Positions 1-11,552 of a DNA stretch of 64,000 nucleotides are shown here, in pieces. Origin of the DNA: Mytilisepta virgata. Lineage: Eukaryota; Mollusca; Bivalvia; Mytilida; Mytilidae. Location of the stretch: contig CM051521.1 of assembly GCA_028015205.1 (NCBI GenBank), positions 69,858,314-69,922,313 of the forward strand. The letters are read 5' to 3'. How positions within the stretch are numbered: the stretch's first letter is position 1; each line of letters begins with the position of its first letter. A program made the translations under genes and the position numbers. The notes below the pieces were generated by a model, which saw nothing but the letters and a program-made list of their open reading frames with translations, was not told the origin of the DNA and searched no databases.

Positions 1-669
1 ATTGTGGGGTGGGGAAATTTTACTTATGAGCTGTACAGGAACAGCAAGGGTCATTTAATACCTCAGTGTGTGTAAAATATTTTTAAAAATTTTTTGGAAC
101 TTTTGAGCACCCTAAACCGTACAAAAATGCCCAAAATTGCACTTTTGGCCTCCAAGGACTTACATAAATCGATCCTACAACACAATTTTAGTTAGTTTTA
201 CCTCTTGATAGGAATTAATGGAAAGATGGCTCCCCACTCTAACACATCATGCATTTCTAGGTATGTGGGGCATTCACTCTGGTTTCCATGGCAATGGTAA
301 GTTCCCCAAATCAGCAAAATAGGCATGTTTCTGGTGGCAGGGCTTTTTTACCCATCACCCTCCCCCTCCCCCTCCACCCTACATCCCACCCCCTTCTTCC
401 CTACCTCTTAGGGAATGCACTGGTAAAATTTCATTCACAGATTCTGCCTCATTTTCATATTACAAACGAAAGTTTGCAAAGTCTTGAAAACAAACAATTT
501 CTGAAAATTAATTCAGGGTTGAAAGTGTTATGGCAAAAACTCCAATAAGGGGTCAATTGACGATTTTGGTCATGTTGACTTATTTGTAGATCTTACTTTG
601 TTGAACTTTTTGCTGTTTACAAAATTTGACCCTGAAATTTGTACATGTATAAATATTTCTTGTCATTTG
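1..669. other. Intronic or intergenic AT-rich sequence, no gene seen
   Basis: No coding region, RNA gene or clear repeat boundary could be supported here. A short CCCTCC-rich pyrimidine tract lies near 350-400. The 86-codon open frame at 288-548 runs through that tract and has no recognisable protein features, so it is not called. Confidence 0.5.
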
Positions 670-1432
670 ATTTTTGAGCTGGAAAAACAATATTCTTATA
701 GATCCTGATATGCACTATCCTTGGTTTTTGCAAATCATGGTTTAATTGCATCTGAGGAAATATTGAGCCTAGAATGTTGGAAAGATTTATTATGGAAAGA
801 TAGGCAGTAACATTATAACACTGAACTCATAACCATTCCATCAAAATCTGTAGGCTTTTAGATCTTGATAAATTTAAACTTTGTATACAGTTAGGTAAAA
901 ATCCATTGAAGGCTGTTGATTCTAGAGTGTTCACAAGGATGTTATGAACAATTGTGACCCATGCCCTTGACCTTAAACTTTAAAAATCAATAGCCCTCCT
1001 GATTTTTCTAAGGACTAAGTGATACATACCAAGTTTGGTCAAAATCCATTGAAGGATGTTGCTTCTAGAGTGTTCACAAGGGTGTAAATAATTTACAAGT
1101 TCCACTGTGAACTTAATGTTTGACCTTGAAATTCAATAGGGTTCTACCGTAGATGATCATACGGGCTAAGTATGTGCCAAGTTTGGTCAAAATCCCTTGA
1201 TGTTGAGTCCAGTGTTCACAAGGGTGTTTTGGACTGGGTGTAAAGAATATACAAGTTCCACTGTGAACTTGACATTTGACCTTGAAAATCCAAAGGGGTT
1301 CTAGATATTCATAAGGACTAAGTATGTGCCAAGTTTGGTTAAAATCCCTTGAAGGATGTTGAGTCTAGAGTGTTCACAAGAGAGTAACGGATGGTAGTGT
1401 TACTATATCCCCTCACAACTATGTTGGCGAGG
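670..1432 (+). repeat. Degenerate tandem array of about 145-bp units with HINE-like end
   Basis: The phrase AAAATCCATTGAAGG or a close variant recurs near 897, 1040, 1188 and 1337, each time followed by a GTTCACAAG motif. The array ends in a small GACGG-poor tail and a G-rich end (GGCGAGGGGATAA at about 1420), like the GGGGGTATAA ends of elements at 20.2 and 35.5 kb. I infer a decayed non-autonomous rolling-circle-like element. Its 5' end is not clear. Confidence 0.5.
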
Positions 1433-1734
1433 GGATAATTAACAATTCAGGGGCAATAACCCAAAAATGGGTTGAAATAAGAGCCAAAAAGTGCATTTTT
1501 CACCTATGTTCTATTATTAGTTATGGCAATCATGTTTCTCAACAGACAAGAAAATAAAACACAAACTTTATACTAGATACCCTAAGGATCTTTCAGCCTA
1601 AGTTTGGCTGAAATTGATTCTATAGTTTCAGAGGAGATTTTTGAAAGTTTACAAAGATGACAGTCACACTATCAAATATATAGATCACAGGGTGTTAACA
1701 AAATATTTCTGGCATGTCATGTAAAAAAACATGT

Positions 1735-1910
1735 TTATTGTTACTTGGTCTACTCCTATTTGGTCTATGATTGTACCATTCCCATTAGGTCTATTCCCAT
1801 TTCATCTACTGTGCAATATGAAAAATTTCCCATTTCATCTACTTGTTTAAATTGTGTGCAATTCCTGTTTTGTTACATTTTTTGTGAATAACTCCCGTTT
1901 CGTCTAACAA
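1735..1910. repeat. Short degenerate repeat of CCCATTTCATCTAC-type units
   Basis: Units such as CCCATTTCATCTAC, CCCATTAGGTCTATT and CCCGTTTCGTCTAA recur about every 25-35 bases. It lies just downstream (on the minus strand) of the last zzef1-like exon, inside the putative intron. No function is proposed. Confidence 0.45.
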
Positions 1911-1960
1911 ACAAACAAAAAAATATATAAATCTAAAAGAATAGACTGAAGATATATTAC

Positions 1961-2066
1961 CTTCTACAATCAACTGTTTACAAAGTTTGTATTTCTTGCT
2001 TTCTTTGTTCACTGAAGAGTCATCAATGACTTTACAAAAGTGCTGGAACATTTCCTCTGCACATTT
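1961..2066 (-). CDS. zzef1: zzef1-like internal exon (most downstream in window)
   Basis: The exon is 106 nt on the minus strand, with acceptor CTTACAG just above 2066 and donor GAAG|GTAATA at 1961/1960. It encodes 35 residues plus one base (phase 0 start, phase 1 end), beginning KCAEEMFQHFCKVIDD. The CAEE-F-HFC-VIDD pattern resembles the AAKELYTHLCDVVD stretch that I recall downstream of the DOC/CUB region of vertebrate ZZEF1. Its start phase does not match the end of the 24.3 kb exon, so at least one more exon must lie between them; I could not identify it. The frame stays open past the donor, giving the longer 1839-2051 open frame, but that extension is intron-like. Confidence 0.6.
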
Positions 2067-2069
2067 CTG

Positions 2070-2588
2070 TAAGATACATATCGTAATATTTATATAGATT
2101 GTTTCTGGTAATAAATTTTTACTATCTGACTAGATGTTTAATTTTAAAAGATTAATTTGAGTAAAGTCATCTAAAGATACACACAAAAATATTTTTTCAG
2201 ATAATAAAGGAGGCTACTAGGCGAGAAAGGAATTTTGCTGTCATAAAATTCATTTAAGGCTAAATAAAAATAAATTCACATACTCTTATTCAATCCATCT
2301 TTGAATATACCCCCAGCAAGAATTTTTTAGTTCAAAATTTATTGTATAATGGACAAAATGCTCATTTTCACTATAGAAAAATGTAAAATTCTTGTCAATA
2401 TTTTTAAAAGAAAACAAGTTTCCATAAAAGAGGTTAAAAAGTTGGGTTTGAAACTAGATGCTCATAGAAGCCTTTATTGCTAGTTGTTGTTGTTGTATGG
2501 AAATTCCACCAATCTGAGTAGATGCACTCCACATCTGGGTTTAATGAATCTAACTCCATAACAATAAAAGGTAAAAAGAGAAAAAAAA
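2070..2588. other. AT-rich intronic sequence, nothing recognised
   Basis: This stretch separates the 2.0 kb exon from the 3' end of the LINE fragment. No splice-bounded open frame or repeat was recognised. The part above about 2450 may be the 3' untranslated tail of the LINE. Confidence 0.4.
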
Positions 2589-2589
2589 A

Positions 2590-3100
2590 TCATCTTGGTA
2601 TGTGCATAGAGGTCATCAGATGAGTACAAAGAACATGTACATTGAATATTAACTCTCTGCTCAATGTCTCCATTTCTTGTCCCAATTCTTTATATTGTGG
2701 TCCAACTAATAAGGCACCACAGTCCATGATTATCTGTAGCAGTATATCATCATCCTGGACATCCAAATGTGTAGCTATTGAGCTATTCATTCTATTGACA
2801 ATTTTTTTTTTCTAAATTTTGTCCTTGCTGCTTCTGTTGCTGAACACAGCAAGATGAAACCTTACGATTCTCAGTTCCTTTATCACATAACGGACAGGTA
2901 GGATCCACTGTGTACTGGTTAAACTTTGCCCTGTTGGCTTGTAGAGTGTATTATGTCCCTGTAAGTACCCTTGCATTAATTGCTGCTTTTTCTACATCTT
3001 TTGGACCATTTCTTACTGTTTTCCATACTGGATAACACACTCCTAGTCACAGACATCATAGCAAGACTTAATTTAGTCTGGATTCAATGTGCAAAAACTG
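2590..3100 (-). pseudogene. LINE C-terminal region with CPLC zinc knuckle
   Basis: Minus-strand translation near 2990-2880 gives VDPTCPLCDKGTEN, the Cys-x2-Cys start of the knuckle that follows the reverse transcriptase in many LINEs. It is preceded by a NARVLTGTYTLQANRAKFNQ-like stretch and followed by the open frame at 2590-2790 that begins MNSSIATHLDVQDDD. A frameshift near 2810-2860 separates the knuckle from that frame. It is non-functional. Confidence 0.75.
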
Positions 3101-3639
3101 CCAAATCACGGTCATAAAATCTTTACCCTATATACTTGCTTAAAAGTCAGAAAATCGGGACAAAAATTCAAACCTGTAAGTCTTATACCGACTTGTAATA
3201 GAGATCTATCACCCAGGAGAAAATCCAGCCAAGAAAGGTTGAACTCTGTTGTCCTATTTTCCAGTTGAATTTGCCTCTGTTTACGTCTTATGTATTTATT
3301 TTCATGGCCGATTGATTGTGTAAGTATTTAAAGGAGACAGCTTAAAACAGAAAATGAATAGAGATTGCAAAGTAAAATCAACATATGTTCTAAATCTTGT
3401 TCTTTATTGAACATTAAATAAATGATAAAATAATTTTTCTTTGACTGTGTAGACTGTAAAAATGTCTCTAGTTGATATCTTTCACTTAAAATATAATGAA
3501 TATCAATAATTTGTGTCAGACAGCTTTTGCTTTGACAGGTAATTAACATCTAAGGTGTACATTAAGGAGTTGTTAATTTTGATTAATTAATCCAATGAAA
3601 CACTTTGGTTTTAATTCAATCATAATGATATGCCCCATT

Positions 3640-4570
3640 TTTGAGTAAGTGTCATCTTTATATCTTTACCTTTTTACCTTTTCTTCATTCATAATTGGAT
3701 TTGCTATCTTCAGACCAATATGGGTAGCTTGCTCCACATCGGGTATCTCACTATTGTTAATTTTTAATATTTGCATCTCTCCAGAATTTAACAGTCGATG
3801 GCTAGGTCTAATTCTTACTATATTTGTTTTAGATGGCTGAAGCTAATAACACTCTTGACTCACGAAGTCAGCGGCAATATCAAGTAAGATTTGAGCATCT
3901 TGGTCTGAGTAGGTATTAATAGCAGCACATGCACTATTGTTGCAAATAATGTCTCCTACTTTGGCACCTAATACTGTTTTGTTTAGTCTATCCAGAAGTG
4001 GATTGACATATATTTTATATAGGTCTGCACTAAGTATTCCACCTTCTCACTCCCTGATTAACTTTTAAAAGTATCAAAGTTTGACTTTTCCACTTTACTG
4101 CACTAGTTGCATTTCCGTGTAGGCTGTAGACCAAATTCCAGATTTTATCATCAAAGGTAAAGACATCTTAGGAGATGATCAGTGTTGACAACAAATGCAG
4201 ACTTTGCATCGAGTAATATGACAGATAGAAGTTTTTTATTATCTTTTGAGATCCTTTTCAACTCCTCTATAATAAAAGCTGCATTCAGAGGGGAATTTTA
4301 GCTGTAAATCCTCTTAGTGTAAACATATTTTATTAAATAATTCAATAATACACACAATAACTAAACGCAAGTAATATACAATACAATCGAATAATCAACA
4401 TACGATTCGGAAACAAGTTTTGGGCTTATATAAATCCAAATTATCTTTGTGATGGATTCTGGATTTGTAGCATTCTTGGTTGTATCCTGATCTTAATTAC
4501 TGCTTCTATGATTTTGTTAAGCACCGGTAGGACAATGATGCCTCTGTATGATGTTGAATTGTTTCTACTA
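3640..4570 (-). pseudogene. LINE reverse transcriptase fragment, broken
   Basis: From 4560 downward the minus strand reads YRGIIVLPVLNKIIEAVIK, then (after an insert at 4319-4447) SPLNAAFIIEEL and LLSVILLDAKSAF, the first RT aspartate block. GGILSADLYKIYVNPLLDRL follows near 4050. The block that should carry the catalytic Asp-Asp pair reads NSACAAINTYS, so those aspartates appear lost. LQPSKTNIVRI follows near 3820. Several frameshifts are present, and the fragment cannot encode an active enzyme. Confidence 0.85.
4319..4447. mobile_element. Small AT-rich insertion in the LINE reverse transcriptase
   Basis: The RT frame is continuous if these roughly 130 bases are removed: IQNPSQR on one side and RGFTAKNSPLN on the other, allowing one frameshift. 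The insert has no coding potential and contains AATAAA-like motifs on the minus strand. No terminal repeats or target duplication could be confirmed. Confidence 0.5.
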
Positions 4571-4574
4571 CCTT

Positions 4575-5600
4575 TAATTGGTTCGCCTCAACGAAGTTGA
4601 GGGGCCTATTGGAGTCACCCCGGCATCCACAGCCAGTTCTCAGTTACTAATTGACATAGGGTAATATATTTTTGTACGCAGGCGCATGATGAAGAGACTG
4701 ACCATGTGACATAAGATGAAGGTCACACGACCCATATTACATGGTTGACTGGCTTTTAAGTTTTATGTAAAAATCAGTTTTGATATACAAAGTGACCTAC
4801 AATCATATTACTTGGTGTGAGGGTGCATCTCAGGGAGTAACACAGCCTCCTACCAAAATTAGGCCACTCTTACATACTTATCATGCTTCATTGACTTAGG
4901 TTAAATTTTATATCCGAGTTCAGATCGCTGTATAGGGTCATATGTTTTTGTGTGCAGGGGCATGATGAAGAGACTGATCATGTGACATAACATGAAGGTC
5001 ACACAACCCATATTACATGGTTGAGTGGCTTTTAAGTTTTATGTAAAAATCAGTTTTGATATACAAAGTGACCTACAATCATATTACTTGGTGTGAGGAT
5101 GCATCTCAGGATGTAACACATCCTCCCACCAAAATTAGGTCACTCTGACCTACTTATTGCTCTATATTGACTTAGGTTAAGTTTTACATCCGAGTTTAGT
5201 TCTCCGATACCAAGGGATCATACAACTTGGTGTGAGGATGCATCTCAGGGAGTAACACAGCCTCCCACCAAACTTAGGTCACTCTGACCTATTTATCTCG
5301 CTTCAATGACTTAGGTTTTGTTTTACATCCGAGTTCAGTTCTCCAATACCAAGGGACCTACAATCATATTACTTGGTATAATGGTGCACCTCGGGGAGTA
5401 ACAACCTCCGACCAACATTAGGTCACTCTGAACTACATGTACGTACTGCGCTTCATTGACTTAGGTTAAGTTTCACATTTGAGTTCAGTTCACCGGTACC
5501 AAGTGACCTACAATCATTACTTGCTGTAAGGGTGCATCTCGGGGAGCTACACAGCCACACACCAAAATTTGTGGGGGAACGAGACGAACTTTGTAATCAT
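4575..5600 (+). mobile_element. Tandem-repeat element inserted in the LINE
   Basis: Two units of about 270 bp (4660-4930 and 4935-5200) and three shorter ones (near 5205, 5340 and 5490) share GTGACCTACAATCATATTAC, GGTGCATCTCAGGGAGTAAC and TTGACTTAGGTTAA motifs. The left edge GGTTCGCCTCAACG (about 4578) and the right edge ending CGAGACGAACTT (about 5590) are roughly complementary. LINE coding sequence lies on both sides (EELxDALSQVYKTRN above, the RT YRGI block below), so this is a later insertion. Its plan of flanks plus tandem core resembles the other HINE-like elements here. Confidence 0.6.
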
Positions 5601-6420
5601 AGATTTCTGGTTTTATATACTTGAGATAATGCATCCTAAAGTTCTTCATGAGATACAATAGTTGTATCTTTCTTATTAACCATTTGCTGAATGTGATGTA
5701 CTTCATTTGTGCAGAGTTCATTATACTCAGTGTCATAGTCTGCATTTAAGGATTGTGTGGCAAGTTTTTGGAAGTGACATTTAAATCTAGCAAGAACTTC
5801 ATCATGGCCATTAAAAAGGTTGTCATCAACATAACGTTCATCAATGTCCTTATAATTTTTTCTTTCAGGTTTTACCAGTTTATGGAAAAGCTTAATATCC
5901 GTTGTCCTAGCTGTCATAATTTGGTCTTTCACCTTGGTTTGTCTAGTGGCTTGCTCAATTCTATAAGATTTTCTCAATAGTTTTTAAGTTTTGTTTTTTG
6001 TGGAAAATAATTCTCAATCAGTCTGTTTACCAGCATCTTTCCATTTTCAATAAACTTGTCTTGATTCTTTTAGTTCATTAGCTATCTCTTCATTCCACAC
6101 TATTAATTTTGGTTTATTCTTGCGAGTTGTTTTCTTTGGTATCACTTCATTGGCGGAATCATTAAGCATTTCCATAAAGATATTAATAGATTTCTTTAGG
6201 TTGTCCTTATTCATCAGCTGATCTAAGTTGTTTGCAAGTTTTCCTGCAACTATATTCTGGTATTCTGTTTTGTCAACCTTATCCCATTTCACTCTGTTGT
6301 TCTTTATTCTTACTTCTTCTGAAGTTATGGATTTTGGTCTTATTGAACAAGATATATCTATCAAAATTGGATAATCATGATAGTGGTCAGATGTATTAGA
6401 AGTTATATTTGACAATGTTC
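5600..6420 (-). pseudogene. LINE linker between endonuclease and reverse transcriptase
   Basis: Two open frames cover most of it: 6047-6415 (begins MSNITSNTSDHYHDYPILID) and 5636-5977 (begins MRKSYRIEQATRQTKVKD). SDHYHDYP is the final SDH-x-P-like endonuclease block, and the following Lys/Asn-rich helical stretch is usual before RT. A frame break lies between 6046 and 5978. Confidence 0.75.
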
Positions 6421-6789
6421 TTTTCTTACAATTGAAGGCGAGAGTCTACCAGACAATAAACGATTTCAGAATAATCCTGTATTTTGGCATTAATGAATGT
6501 CTTTTGATCTGTTTTATAATGAAGGTTATTCTCTTTAATAATAAAATAACAATCCAAAAATACTAATGTTAGATATAGTAAATTTATATTATGTTGTATA
6601 CGACGCATTTCAAGGAGTTACCTCTCATCAGCAGCATTAAAACCGAAACATTTGGAAGACCAAAAACCAAACTTATATTAAACAAGAAGTACTCAACCAA
6701 AAATACCGAAATAGGAAGCCAAATTTCAGCTAAGGAGATCTACCATGTGCATAAAAATCTAAAAATCTAAAAATACCCTTTTCTTTTAT

Positions 6790-7190
6790 TTACAGAATTT
6801 GTAGATAGGTCTTCGTTCAAATCTCCCCCGATGACAATCAAGTGTGATATTGATATTTTTGTATAATTTCATAAATCTGGTCTATGGTATCCTGGTATTC
6901 CAATGTTCTTATACTGTCTCCAGAGGTTGGCATATAAAGTGATACCATAAGAAACGGTTTGTTACTATCTTAAGTAACTTCGATACATTGTATTCTTTCA
7001 CCTCCATCGTCAATACTATTTACAGAGGAGTCAATACTTTTATGCCACAGAATTCCCACTCCACCATATCCTCTTGGAAGTTTATCAGGTTGTAGTTCAT
7101 TCAATATATCATTCAACAATATCACAAATTGTTTATCACTATTGTTGACAACTGTTATAGGGGCAATTTTTGTTTCAGGTTTTAATCATT
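6790..7190 (-). pseudogene. LINE AP-like endonuclease fragment
   Basis: Minus-strand translation at 7085-7020 gives PRGYGGVGILWHKSID, and at 6845-6806 gives HLIVIGGDLNEDL, the GDxN block of APE-type endonucleases. A stop codon falls after QCIEVT near 6978 and further breaks follow. The N-terminal catalytic block is missing, so the copy is 5'-truncated or replaced above 7190. Confidence 0.8.
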
Positions 7191-7194
7191 TTAA

Positions 7195-7930
7195 TTTTCT
7201 AAAATAAGTCTTTTTCAGCATTTTTGTAGAAATTTAATTTACCACTTAGTTTTGACAAATTAATTAATCTGGGTTAATTGTCATATCAGTTTTTCATTGT
7301 CACTAATTACTTCAGGTAGTAATCAAAATTGCTTTAATTACATTGACATCTTCAAATTTCTTAATTAACCTTACTCAGTTGACACATTTACTTTTGACAT
7401 ACTTATGAAAATTATACTCAAATTAATTTTACTGTTCTAATTAGGTTTACTTGTCATTTTGAGTTATTTTCATACTTTATTATAAATAAGCGACCGGGTT
7501 TGGTTCACAGACAGAGTCAGTCAAGACATGCAGAGATAGGGGTGATTTTGGTAACCTGTGTTAATTAGAAAGTTGAGTACATCAGAGGGGACCTGAATAG
7601 GAGTGGACAACACTTGACCAAACAATGAAGACAGTGACTCACTATTCACCAATCCAAAGACCAAGAAGACCTACTTTTTCACATCAAATTTTAAAGACAG
7701 ACACAACAACAACTTTAGGCATACAGTGTTAGTTTGGCAGTACAAGTCAAGAGGAAACATGAATTTGGAGTGGAAACCACAGTCTGCACAGAGAAGGAGC
7801 GAGTTGGCTAACCAGGACCAAATAAGTATCCGCCAGTATTCAATCCAATGTAAAGTCAGTACTAGTTGTTTCCATTTGATATCGGTATTTAGTCACAACA
7901 AATGGTAAAAGCAGTTTAAGAGAAATTCTT
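7195..7930 (+). other. Non-repetitive stretch with TATAAATA motif, possible old promoter or LTR
   Basis: A TATAAATA box at about 7480 is followed 25-35 bases later by a CAGACAGAGTCAGTC stretch and an ATG. The 60-codon frame at 7726-7908 has no recognisable domain. This could be a regulatory region of an old element or chance in AT-rich DNA. No supporting gene was found. Confidence 0.25.
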
Positions 7931-7934
7931 TTTT

Positions 7935-8736
7935 AAATCAACCAATCAGAAACAAGAATTGCCTATGGTGGACATGCTGTCGCCTGATCTGGACAAAAAA
8001 TAACTTTGTAAAAAACCTCCAACAGATGCTTCCTTTCAAGTCTCGTTCCCTTAGGCCAAGCCGTTTCAATAAAGAAGATTTTCAACCGATGAAAGACAAG
8101 AACTGCCCATGATGGCCATGTTTGTTGTCTGATCAGGACGAAATGGGAAAACTTTGTATAGAATCTCCCAATTAGATACTTTATGTCAAGTTTCATTCCA
8201 TTTGGCCAAGCTACTTCAGAGAAGGAAGATTTTTTTTTATCAGCTAATCAGAAACAAGAACTGCTCATGGCGGCCAAATGAGGAAAATTTATAAAGGACC
8301 TCAAGTTTCTTTCCATTTGGCAAGCGATTTCAGAGGAGAAGATTCTTTAATATTAGCCAATCAGAAACAAGAACTGCCAATGTAGACCATTTATATACTC
8401 CGATCGGGATGAAATAAATATATCAACCAATCAGAAAAAAGAACTGCCATGGTGGCCATATTTGAAATGAGGAAAATTTATAAAGGACCTCTCTTATATG
8501 CTTCCTGTCAAGTTTTATTCCATTTAGCCTAGCAGTTTCAGATGAGAAGATTTTTGAAAACTCAGCCAATCAGAAACAACCATTTCCCATGGCGGCCATC
8601 CGGACGAAATGAGGTTTTAGAGGAGGAGATTAAAATGGGAAAAATTAATGGACAACGACGGACGGACGACGGACGGACGACAGACGGATGACAGACGCCA
8701 AGTGACGACAAAAGGTCACATGGCCAGGTGAGCTAA
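7935..8736 (+). mobile_element. Partial rolling-circle-like repeat (GAGGCTC family), 5'-truncated
   Basis: The tandem core unit carries CAATCAGAAACAAGAACTGC, GGCCAT and TTCCATTTGGCCAAG motifs about every 150-180 bp. The 3' end has a GACGGACGAC microsatellite (8650-8690) and then GGCCAGGTGAGCTAA ending at 8736. No CTAGAGGCTC start was found, so the left end is lost or lies at about 7935. Confidence 0.6.
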
Positions 8737-8743
8737 AAAAAAC

Positions 8744-9833
8744 CTAGAGGCTCAGAGGGCTGAGCCTGTATCGCTCACCTGGCAGAAACAAGAATTGCCA
8801 ATGGTGGCCATGTCACATGATCTGGACAAAATGAGAAAACTCTGTAACCTCCAACTGATGCTTCTTGTCTGGTTTCATCGGGGATTCCATTTGGCCAAGC
8901 AGTTTTTTAATCAACCAATGAGAAACAAGAATTTTCTAAGGTGGCCATGTTTGTTACCCAATCAGGACAGAATGAGGAAACTTTGTAAAGGACCTCCCAA
9001 AGATGCTTCCTGTCAAGTTTCATTCCATTTGGCCAAGCGATTTCAGAGAAGAAGATTTTTTATATCGGCCAATCAGAAACAAGTACTGCCCCATGGTGGC
9101 CATATTTGTACTCTGATCAGGACGAAATGAGGAAATTTTATAAAGGTCCTTCCATATATGCTTCCTATCAAGTTTCGTTCCATTTGGCCAAGCAGTTTCA
9201 GAGAAGAGTTGTTTATATCAGCCAATCAGAAGAAGAAATGTCCGTGGTGGCCATATTTGTAGTCCGATCAGGACAAAATGACGAAACTTTGTAAAGAACC
9301 TCCCATAGATGCTTCCTGTCAAGTTTCGTTCCATTTAGCCAAGCGATTTCAGAGGAGAAGATTTTTTTTATATCAGCCAATCAGAAACAAAAGCACTTCC
9401 ACGTAGTCTATGATTTTGTATAAATTGCAGGTATATTCATAAGGATACAGAATTTAACATAAGCCTGTCTTCTTTCCGAATCCTACTATTTTTCAAGTAT
9501 GTATATTTGTTATTATGTATTTGCTTGTGATTATATGAATAAATATGTTTAAACTAGAAACAAGAACTGCCCATTATGGCCACACTTGTAGTCTGATGGG
9601 AATGATGTGAGGAAACTTTATAAAGGACCCACCATACATGCTTCCTGTCAAGTTTTATTCCATTTGGCCAAGCAGTTTCAGAGAAGATTTTTTAACTCAG
9701 CCAATCAGGAACAACAGTTGCCCATGGCGGCCATGTTTGTTGTCCGATCAAGACAAAATGAGCAAACTTTATAAAGGACCTTATATAGATGCTACTTACC
9801 AAGTGATGACAAAGGCGAGGCCAGGTGAGCTAA
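8744..9833 (+). mobile_element. Rolling-circle-like non-autonomous element A (GAGGCTC family)
   Basis: It begins CTAGAGGCTC with a hairpin (AGGCTCAG / CTGAGCCT) and then GCTCACCTGG. It contains several 170-180-bp core units and ends GGCCAGGTGAGCTAA. GCTCACCTGG at the 5' end is complementary to CCAGGTGAGC at the 3' end. A 165-bp insertion interrupts it at 9391-9555. The open frames at 8795-9130, 9106-9294 and 9638-9859 are chance frames through the core units. Confidence 0.7.
9391..9555. mobile_element. 165-bp insertion with 8-bp target duplication
   Basis: The core unit reads CAATCAGAAACAAGAACTGC in neighbouring copies. Here it is split, with AGAAACAA present on both sides (9383-9390 and 9556-9563). 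The inserted sequence has no match elsewhere in the window, no obvious terminal inverted repeat and no tRNA-like promoter. The 8-bp duplication would fit a hAT-type or other cut-and-paste MITE, but the ends do not confirm it. Confidence 0.6.
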
Positions 9834-9864
9834 AAAAAACCAAAGAAATGGAACAATAACAATA

Positions 9865-10556
9865 ATGGGGGTGACATAACTAGAATTGCCATTGTGAGCA
9901 ATAGCAGATGTTGCCCCCTGGCAGCTATTTCGATGGTTGCCATAAAACTTGCAGAGAAACTGGGGGTGACATAAATAGAATTGCCATTGTGAGCAATAGC
10001 AGATGTTGCCCCCTGGCAGCTATTTCGATGGTTGCCATAAAACTTGCAGAGAAACTTGTGCACATGTTAAAGGTCCTTACCGTAAACTTTTAAATAATTT
10101 TGGTGGAAAATTTTAAATTTTTAAAACTTTAACTTTTTTCGTTTCCATGACAATGGCAGCCATTTTGAAATTTTGAAACCCCAAAAGTTGGGAAGACACT
10201 TATACATCCATTTTATGCAGTTTGAAATACTTTGGGAGCAAAAAATCAAATTTTAACAAAAATCCACCCTTTTTGTTTTCATGGCAAAAGTGAAAAAGTT
10301 TGTCCATCCGATTCCAATTTTTTTGCAGAAATCATTTTGATTTGATGCAAGGAATAATCCTTCAAAGTTTCAAAAAGATTGGTTGGGCAGATACTGAGAA
10401 AAATTAAATTTAAGTTTTCCAAAAATGTTCATACTTTTTCTGTTCCCATGGCAACTAGACTTGGGTGATCAACATTACTGTTTAGTTTCATAAAGACTCT
10501 TCTAGCCATCTCTGAGAACTTGTCCGGACAAAATTAGGTGGAAGAATGAAAAAAGA
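9865..10556 (+). repeat. 95-bp tandem duplication and decayed element with ACTAGA start
   Basis: GGGGGTGACATAA starts at 9867 and again at 9962, so two 95-bp units lie side by side. The first contains ACTAGAATTGCCATTGTGAGCAAT, where ATTGC and GCAAT can pair. That fits the shared 5' plan of the other elements (CTAGA plus hairpin plus C-rich tract). The part from 10080 to 10556 consists of AT-rich repeat units containing TTTCCATGGCAA motifs. Confidence 0.45.
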
Positions 10557-11552
10557 CTACAGGCTCTAAAGAGCCTGTATCGCTCACCTTGATTTAACTT
10601 TTCATCTTGAGCAGGACTAAAAATTTAAGTGTTTCCCTTAATTTGGCTTGTTTTTCTATAGGGTTTTATGTTAAACTAAGTTCAGCTGTGGCAGCCATCT
10701 TTGTTGACAGTCCATTCAATGGACACATTTCTAAAAGAGAACCATCTAAAGACCATTACTGCTAAGTCTTGTTCCAACTGGCTAAGTGGTTTCAGACAAG
10801 AAGATTCTTAAATCAATTTTCCCATAGGATCCTAAATTGTAGGGTCCTGAACCGAAATATATATGGTTGCTAGGGACTTTTTCAATGGCATTGTCTCTTG
10901 ACCTTTCTTTTTGGCTTGTACAGGTAAATTATAAAGTCCTTAACCTAAATATATATGGTTGTTAGGGACTTTTCAATCGGTTGCTATGGACTTTTTCAAT
11001 GGCATTGACTCTTGACCTTCCATTTTGACTTGAACAGGTAAATTGTTGGGTCCTGAGCCAAATATATATGGTTGCTGGGGATTTTTTCATTGGTTGCTAT
11101 GGACTTTTTCAATGAGCTTGACCCTTGACCTTTCTTTTTGACTTGTACAGGTAAATTATAAGGTCCTTAATCCAAATATACAGGGCATAATCTAGGATTT
11201 TGAAGAGAGAGAAGTGACTTCTCCTTCCAGGAGTCAATTGACAATTTTGGTCATGTTGACTTATTTGTAAGCTTACTTTACTAAACATTTTTGTTGCTTA
11301 CAGTTTGTCTTTATCTATTATTATATTCAAGATAACAACCTAAAACTGCAAAATTTCCTTAAAATTAACAATTCAGGGGCAATAACCCAACAAAGGGTTG
11401 TCCAATTCATCTGAAAAATTCATGGCTGGTAGATCTTGACCTGTTGAACATTCATGTCAGTTTTGCTCTAAATGCTTTGGTTTTTGAGATATAAGCCACA
11501 TTTGGCTTACATTTGGAATAGCTCACATGGCCTTTTAGGCCAGGTGAGATAA
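10557..11552 (+). mobile_element. Rolling-circle-like element B (GAGGCTC family)
   Basis: The 5' end CTACAGGCTC forms a hairpin with GAGCCTGTA and is followed by GCTCACCT. The core has three units of about 110 bp around the phrase AAATATATATGGTTGC (10855, 10950, 11060). The 3' end is GGCCTTTTAGGCC followed by AGGTGAGATAA, so one base departs from the family's CTAA terminus. Confidence 0.65.

Larger units (their letters stand above)
2590..7190 (-). mobile_element. Degenerate non-LTR retrotransposon (LINE), interrupted
   Basis: Reading the minus strand from 7190 down gives, in order, an AP-type endonuclease, a linker, a reverse transcriptase and a C-terminal cysteine knuckle, as in APE-type LINEs. 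Frameshifts and stops break it throughout. Two insertions split it: a tandem-repeat element at about 4580-5600 and about 130 bp at 4319-4447. The RT wording (LLDAKSAF, GGILSADLYK) is typical of LINEs common in molluscs; I do not assign a clade. It lies in the large intron of the zzef1-like gene, on the same strand. Confidence 0.85.

Noticed and set aside
4400..5600. Intact reverse transcriptase across the LINE
   Set aside because: Two insertions, several frameshifts and loss of the catalytic Asp pair make it clearly dead.
7726..7908. 60-codon plus-strand frame after a TATA-like box as a small gene
   Set aside because: There is no domain, no splice context and no repeat support; the TATA motif is common in AT-rich DNA.
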